64,000 nucleotides of DNA from Bacillota bacterium (GTDB taxonomy: Bacteria; Bacillota; Clostridia; Christensenellales; UMGS416). The DNA is taken from the NCBI GenBank assembly GCA_023410875.1, contig JAEYPH010000022.1, forward strand, positions 11,877 through 75,876. The letters run 5' to 3'. A model generated the notes under the pieces. It did not search any database, was not told where the DNA came from, and was given only the letters and a program-made list of their open reading frames with translations. Below, one piece after another: positions 60,964 to 64,000 of the stretch. The position numbers and the translations under genes were made by a program. Numbering within the stretch: the stretch's first letter is position 1; the number at the start of each line of letters is the position of its first letter.

Positions 60964-61482
60964 ATGGCGGAACTCATCAAATTTGAAAAAGTGGAACTCC
61001 CCGCTCTGCGCGTCATCGGCAAGCCCATTGTAGCGAGCATGTCCGACATGTCTAACAACCCCATCCCCGCCTTCTGGCAGAGCTGCTTCGCCGACGGCAC
61101 GCTGACGCGGCTGGAGGCCATGGCCGAGCACATCCACGACCCCAGCTATGTGGGCTGCATGTGCCGCTGGGGCGGGCCTGACGGCACGTTCACCTACATC
61201 GTGGGCATGCTGATGAAGGCCGGCACGCCGGCGCCCGAGGGTTATGATTTTGAGGACATGGCCGCGGGGTCCGCCGCCGTGGGCTGGATCAAGGGCAAGG
61301 AGCCGGCGATCTACCAGGTGTCCCACGTCAAGACCGAATCCGCCATGGAAGCCCAAGGCCTGGTTATGGACCCTGACCGCCAGTGGTGCATGGAGCTGTA
61401 CAATTGCCCGCGCTTCACAACGCCCGACGAGAACGGCGATCAGATTTTGGACTACTACATCCCGTGCGTCGCTAAGTCTTAA
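60964..61482 (+). CDS. GyrI-like small-molecule-binding protein
   Basis: 172 residues. Stand-alone effector-binding domain of the GyrI/AraC-E type (KVELPALRVIGKPI start, PEGYDFEDMAAGSAAVGWIKG middle, ENGDQILDYYIPCV end). Such proteins bind or transform xenobiotics or act as modulators; role here unknown. AAAGGAG precedes the ATG at 60964; the upstream 21 codons in the same frame lie in the promoter and were rejected. Confidence 0.88.
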   Translation: MAELIKFEKVELPALRVIGKPIVASMSDMSNNPIPAFWQSCFADGTLTRLEAMAEHIHDPSYVGCMCRWGGPDGTFTYIVGMLMKAGTPAPEGYDFEDMAAGSAAVGWIKGKEPAIYQVSHVKTESAMEAQGLVMDPDRQWCMELYNCPRFTTPDENGDQILDYYIPCVAKS

Positions 61483-61523
61483 TACACCAACTGGAATTGG
61501 CCGTACATAACTCACTCAACGCA

Positions 61524-61557
61524 AAGCCGCCGCATCTCCTACAGGATACGGCGGCTT
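61524..61557. terminator. Bidirectional terminator
   Basis: AAGCCGCCG and CGGCGGCTT with extra inner pairs (ATC/GGAT); serves the GyrI-like gene and the PII-like gene. Confidence 0.75.
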
Positions 61558-61591
61558 GCGTTACACAAGCCCATCGCACAGGCGCGCAGGC

Positions 61592-62257
61592 TTACTGCAG
61601 GCCGTAAGCCCTGCTGATGTCCTGAACGAACAATATCCCCTGCCCCGGCTTGTCAATGTGCATTTCTTCGCACAGTGCGCAGACGATGGACTCCGTGGAC
61701 TCTTTCTTCGTAAGAATCAGGACGACTTCCTTTTCCGGCTCTATTTCCATCTGGAAAAGCTTGCTGTTTTCATGCAGGCCGGAACCTCTTGCATGCATGA
61801 TCGTACCACCTCTGGCGCCAGCCTTGGTGGCCACATCCATGATGTCATCGCCCCTTCCCTTGTCCACAATGATAAAAATCGAATGATACATGGCAGTGTC
61901 CACACCACAACTTTCCGTAATTTTTTCATAGGCACACTTGCTCGCGCCCAACACACAAAGAACCGGCACAGTGAAGGCAATTCCATGATATGGTTTGCTG
62001 AAATGGAAATGCTTGTCGATCTTCTCCAGCGCGGCATACCCCAAAGTTTCATCCGCGATCATCAGCACGATCTCTTTGCGAATGTCCGTCAGGTCCAGCA
62101 GTTCCAGCAGGCGGTTCTTCACCGTGCCCCTGCCCAGCAATATGGTTCCGCCCGGCACGCCGTTCTGCTTGGCTATTTTCAAAACGCCGCTTCCCGAGCC
62201 GAAGTTCACGATGACGCAAAACAGCATCAAGGAGGGCTTCTCGGGACTAACTCCCAT
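61592..62257 (-). CDS. Double-domain PII-like protein
   Basis: 221 residues made of two GlnB-like domains (about 1-105 and 112-221). The pattern GVPGGTILLGRGT in the first and GARGGTIMHARGSG in the second is repeated. Classical PII T-loop residues are not evident. PII-like proteins bind nucleotides and gate membrane partners. It overlaps the DUF1538 membrane gene by 11 bp, so the two are coupled and probably act together. More AT-rich than the surrounding genes. Confidence 0.8.
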   Translation of the reverse strand: MGVSPEKPSLMLFCVIVNFGSGSGVLKIAKQNGVPGGTILLGRGTVKNRLLELLDLTDIRKEIVLMIADETLGYAALEKIDKHFHFSKPYHGIAFTVPVLCVLGASKCAYEKITESCGVDTAMYHSIFIIVDKGRGDDIMDVATKAGARGGTIMHARGSGLHENSKLFQMEIEPEKEVVLILTKKESTESIVCALCEEMHIDKPGQGILFVQDISRAYGLQ

Positions 62258-63731
62258 GCTTTTCAGTTCCCCCTTTTCTGGATTTAAACATAAAGATAAA
62301 GCCCAGCAACTGCAAGGTGATGATGGGGAGCAACGCCACCATGGATATCATACCAAACCCATCCACCAAAACACTGGCCTGCTCTATCTTGTCGGCTGCT
62401 CCCTGGGTAAACGCCAGGATGAAGGTTGCTGTCATAGGCCCGGTGGCGACGCCGCCCGCGTCAAAAGCGATGCCCACAAACAGCTTTGGCACAAAAAAGC
62501 TCATGCCTACCGCAAGGATGTATCCTGGCAGCAGATAATGCCAAAGTTTCAGTTCCGGTATCAGTATGCGCACCACCGAAAGCGCCACCGCGACCCCAAC
62601 GCCGATGCTGAGCGCCGCCAGCACGGCCTTTCTTTTCACATATCCGCTTGTAACATCTTCGATCTGATGTGTCAACACGTAGACCGCCGGCTCCGCCAGT
62701 ATCGTTACCGCGCCCAACACAAAGCCGATGCCAATGACAAACGCCTTGTTGTCCAAAGCGGCCAGTCGCTGACCGATCTGAATACCAACCTCCATGAAAC
62801 CCGCGTTCACGCCGATGAAGAACAGAATGATCCCAACAAATCCATATAAAAAGCCCTTGAGTATTTTTCTAAAAGGCCTTTTGCCAAGCTTAAAGGATAT
62901 CCTCTGCAAGATCAGCAAGATGACCAGCAGCGGCAGCAGTGTAAAGAAGCCGTCCTTCACCGTGTCGGGCAGCATGCGAAGAAAGGAGCCAAGGACAGAG
63001 TCACTGTCCAAGAGAGCGCTCTGCACGCTGGATGTAAATTCGTTCTCTCGATGGAAAAAGCTCAGTATCATAACAGAGATGATCGCGCCGGTAGAGGCGA
63101 TGGAGACCAGACCGAAGCTGTCCTTCTCGGAGGATTCGCTGTCCTTCTTAAGCGAAGAAATGCCCAGTGAGAGTGCAAGGATGAACGGAACCGCCAGTAT
63201 ACCAGTGGTGGCGCCGGAAGCGTCGAACGATATTGCCAGGAACTCCGACGAGGTAAAAAGCGCAAGAATGAAAATTATGGCATACAGGATAGCCAGCACA
63301 ATATGCAGTTGAACGTTGCGGATGATTCGCACAAATCCAAACGCCAGCAGTATGGCAAGCCCCACCGACACCACGAAAAGAATGCTGACGCCGGATATCT
63401 TGCCTGACGTGACAGAACCCACCTGATTGGCGAGAACCATCAACCCCGGCTCGGCAATCGATGTGAAAAAACCCAGGATTAAGCCGGCGGTGATCAGTAT
63501 CCAAAGCTTGTTGGATTTGGCAAGGGATGCGCCGGTCTGGCTTCCCAGAGGCGTGATGCCGATGTCCACGCCGATCAGGAAAAAGGTCAATCCGAAAACG
63601 ATGAGCGCCGAACCCAAAAGGAAGCGAAGCAATACCGAAGTTTCCAGTGGCGTTACGGTGAAATTCAGTATGAGGACTATGACTGTTATCGGAAGCACCG
63701 CAACGATAACATCCTTGAATTTGCCTGCCAT
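62247..63731 (-). CDS. DUF1538 membrane protein with two repeated halves
   Basis: 494 residues, about 12 membrane helices. The halves share FFLIGVDIGITPLG and FFIGVNAGFMEVG, then EPGLMVLANQVGSVTSG and EPAVYVLTHQIEDVTSG, and FDASGATTG and FDAGGVATG. This internal repeat is typical of DUF1538, a predicted transporter or channel of unknown substrate. M at 63731 is preceded by a weak site; a TTG three codons earlier is also possible. Coupled to the PII-like gene downstream. Confidence 0.85.
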   Translation of the reverse strand: MAGKFKDVIVAVLPITVIVLILNFTVTPLETSVLLRFLLGSALIVFGLTFFLIGVDIGITPLGSQTGASLAKSNKLWILITAGLILGFFTSIAEPGLMVLANQVGSVTSGKISGVSILFVVSVGLAILLAFGFVRIIRNVQLHIVLAILYAIIFILALFTSSEFLAISFDASGATTGILAVPFILALSLGISSLKKDSESSEKDSFGLVSIASTGAIISVMILSFFHRENEFTSSVQSALLDSDSVLGSFLRMLPDTVKDGFFTLLPLLVILLILQRISFKLGKRPFRKILKGFLYGFVGIILFFIGVNAGFMEVGIQIGQRLAALDNKAFVIGIGFVLGAVTILAEPAVYVLTHQIEDVTSGYVKRKAVLAALSIGVGVAVALSVVRILIPELKLWHYLLPGYILAVGMSFFVPKLFVGIAFDAGGVATGPMTATFILAFTQGAADKIEQASVLVDGFGMISMVALLPIITLQLLGFIFMFKSRKGGTEKHGS

Positions 63732-63810
63732 TACTCTCAAAAAGCTATCACATCCTTATTCGTTTTGAAGGCAAAACGCCCGATTATATCATTCCTTTTT
63801 TATGTATTTT

Positions 63811-63839
63811 ACTATATCATATTTTTCCTATCGAAACAA
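63811..63839 (-). promoter_or_regulatory. Promoter of the DUF1538-PII operon
   Basis: TTGTTT (63839-63834), 17 bp, TATAGT (63816-63811) on the minus strand. A second -10, TATAAT (63788-63783), lies closer to the gene but has no matching -35. Confidence 0.5.
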
Positions 63840-63982
63840 CCTTCAGCCTGCCCTTTCGATCAGAGCATAAAATGGGCAAGTTGTAAAATGAAATGCCCAG
63901 AGAGGAAATAAAAAGGCCCACCAAGGTCAAGAAACCGTTACACTGAAGTTGCAAGACAACAAAGCAACGGAGGTGGCGCAAG

Positions 63983-64000
63983 GTGGGTCAAGACAATCAT
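63983..64000 (+). CDS. Start of an unidentified gene at the window edge
   Basis: GTG at 63983 has GGAGGTG 8 bp upstream and reads MGQDNH before the window ends. Upstream sequence (63880-63980) is AT-rich with a GGCCCACC stretch. It could be the first codons of a mobile-element gene, but six codons do not allow identification. Confidence 0.35.

Overview
The window looks like a chromosomal segment of a GC-rich, spore-forming, anaerobic member of the Bacillota (class Clostridia). The evidence is a PolC-type replicative polymerase, the sporulation genes yqfC, yqfD and ylbJ, a SigI/RsgI pair, the MEP isoprenoid genes dxr and ispG, and the fermentative enzymes pyruvate phosphate dikinase and acetate kinase. 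The lineage cannot be fixed further from this sequence. No rRNA, tRNA, CRISPR array or complete insertion sequence was seen.

Layout. 1-4 kb: a partial ppdK with its promoter and a perfect 22-bp palindrome in the leader, a small secreted protein, and an ECF sigma factor with a membrane anti-sigma factor. 4-11 kb: the conserved cluster yqfC-yqfD-phoH-pgpH-ybeY-cdd-era-recO on the minus strand, with a hairpin-rich dispersed repeat between ybeY and cdd. 11-14 kb: a GGDEF/HD-GYP signalling protein and a DUF975 membrane protein. 14-20 kb: a GH3 beta-xylosidase/glucosidase next to sigI-rsgI. RsgI carries three extracellular sensor-like modules, two of them almost identical, which makes this the most interesting system here. 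20-28 kb: an AraC regulator, engB, lon, an LCP cell-wall ligase, an iron alcohol dehydrogenase and a FolT-like ECF transporter subunit. 28-34 kb: a CapA-like protein, a membrane-anchored unknown, a short plus-strand unknown, a DUF378 protein, a kinase-fold phosphotransferase, an SDR dehydrogenase and an unknown protein. 34-39.5 kb: an FMN reductase, a second copy of the dispersed repeat, and the operon DUF2461-nitroreductase-phosphohexomutase-transketolase.

39.6-53 kb is a long minus-strand housekeeping run: rpsB-tsf-pyrH-GNAT-frr-PASTA miniprotein-uppS-cdsA-dxr-rseP-ispG-polC. It couples translation, lipid carrier and phospholipid synthesis, and membrane proteolysis. 53-60.7 kb: a methyltransferase, rsmD-coaD-coiled-coil protein, a PH-like protein, ylbJ, a patatin phospholipase, tmcAL and ackA. 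61-64 kb: a GyrI-like ligand-binding protein, a double-domain PII-like protein paired with a DUF1538 membrane protein in a more AT-rich tract, and the first codons of a new plus-strand gene at the edge.

How parts may work together. SigI probably drives its own operon from a CCCCCC/CGTA promoter and is held by RsgI until the outer modules meet a ligand, perhaps a plant polysaccharide degraded in part by the adjacent GH3 enzyme. RseP, encoded elsewhere in the window, is a candidate intramembrane protease for releasing SigI. Several genes have strong Shine-Dalgarno sites in front of TTG or GTG codons; these starts were preferred over upstream in-frame codons.
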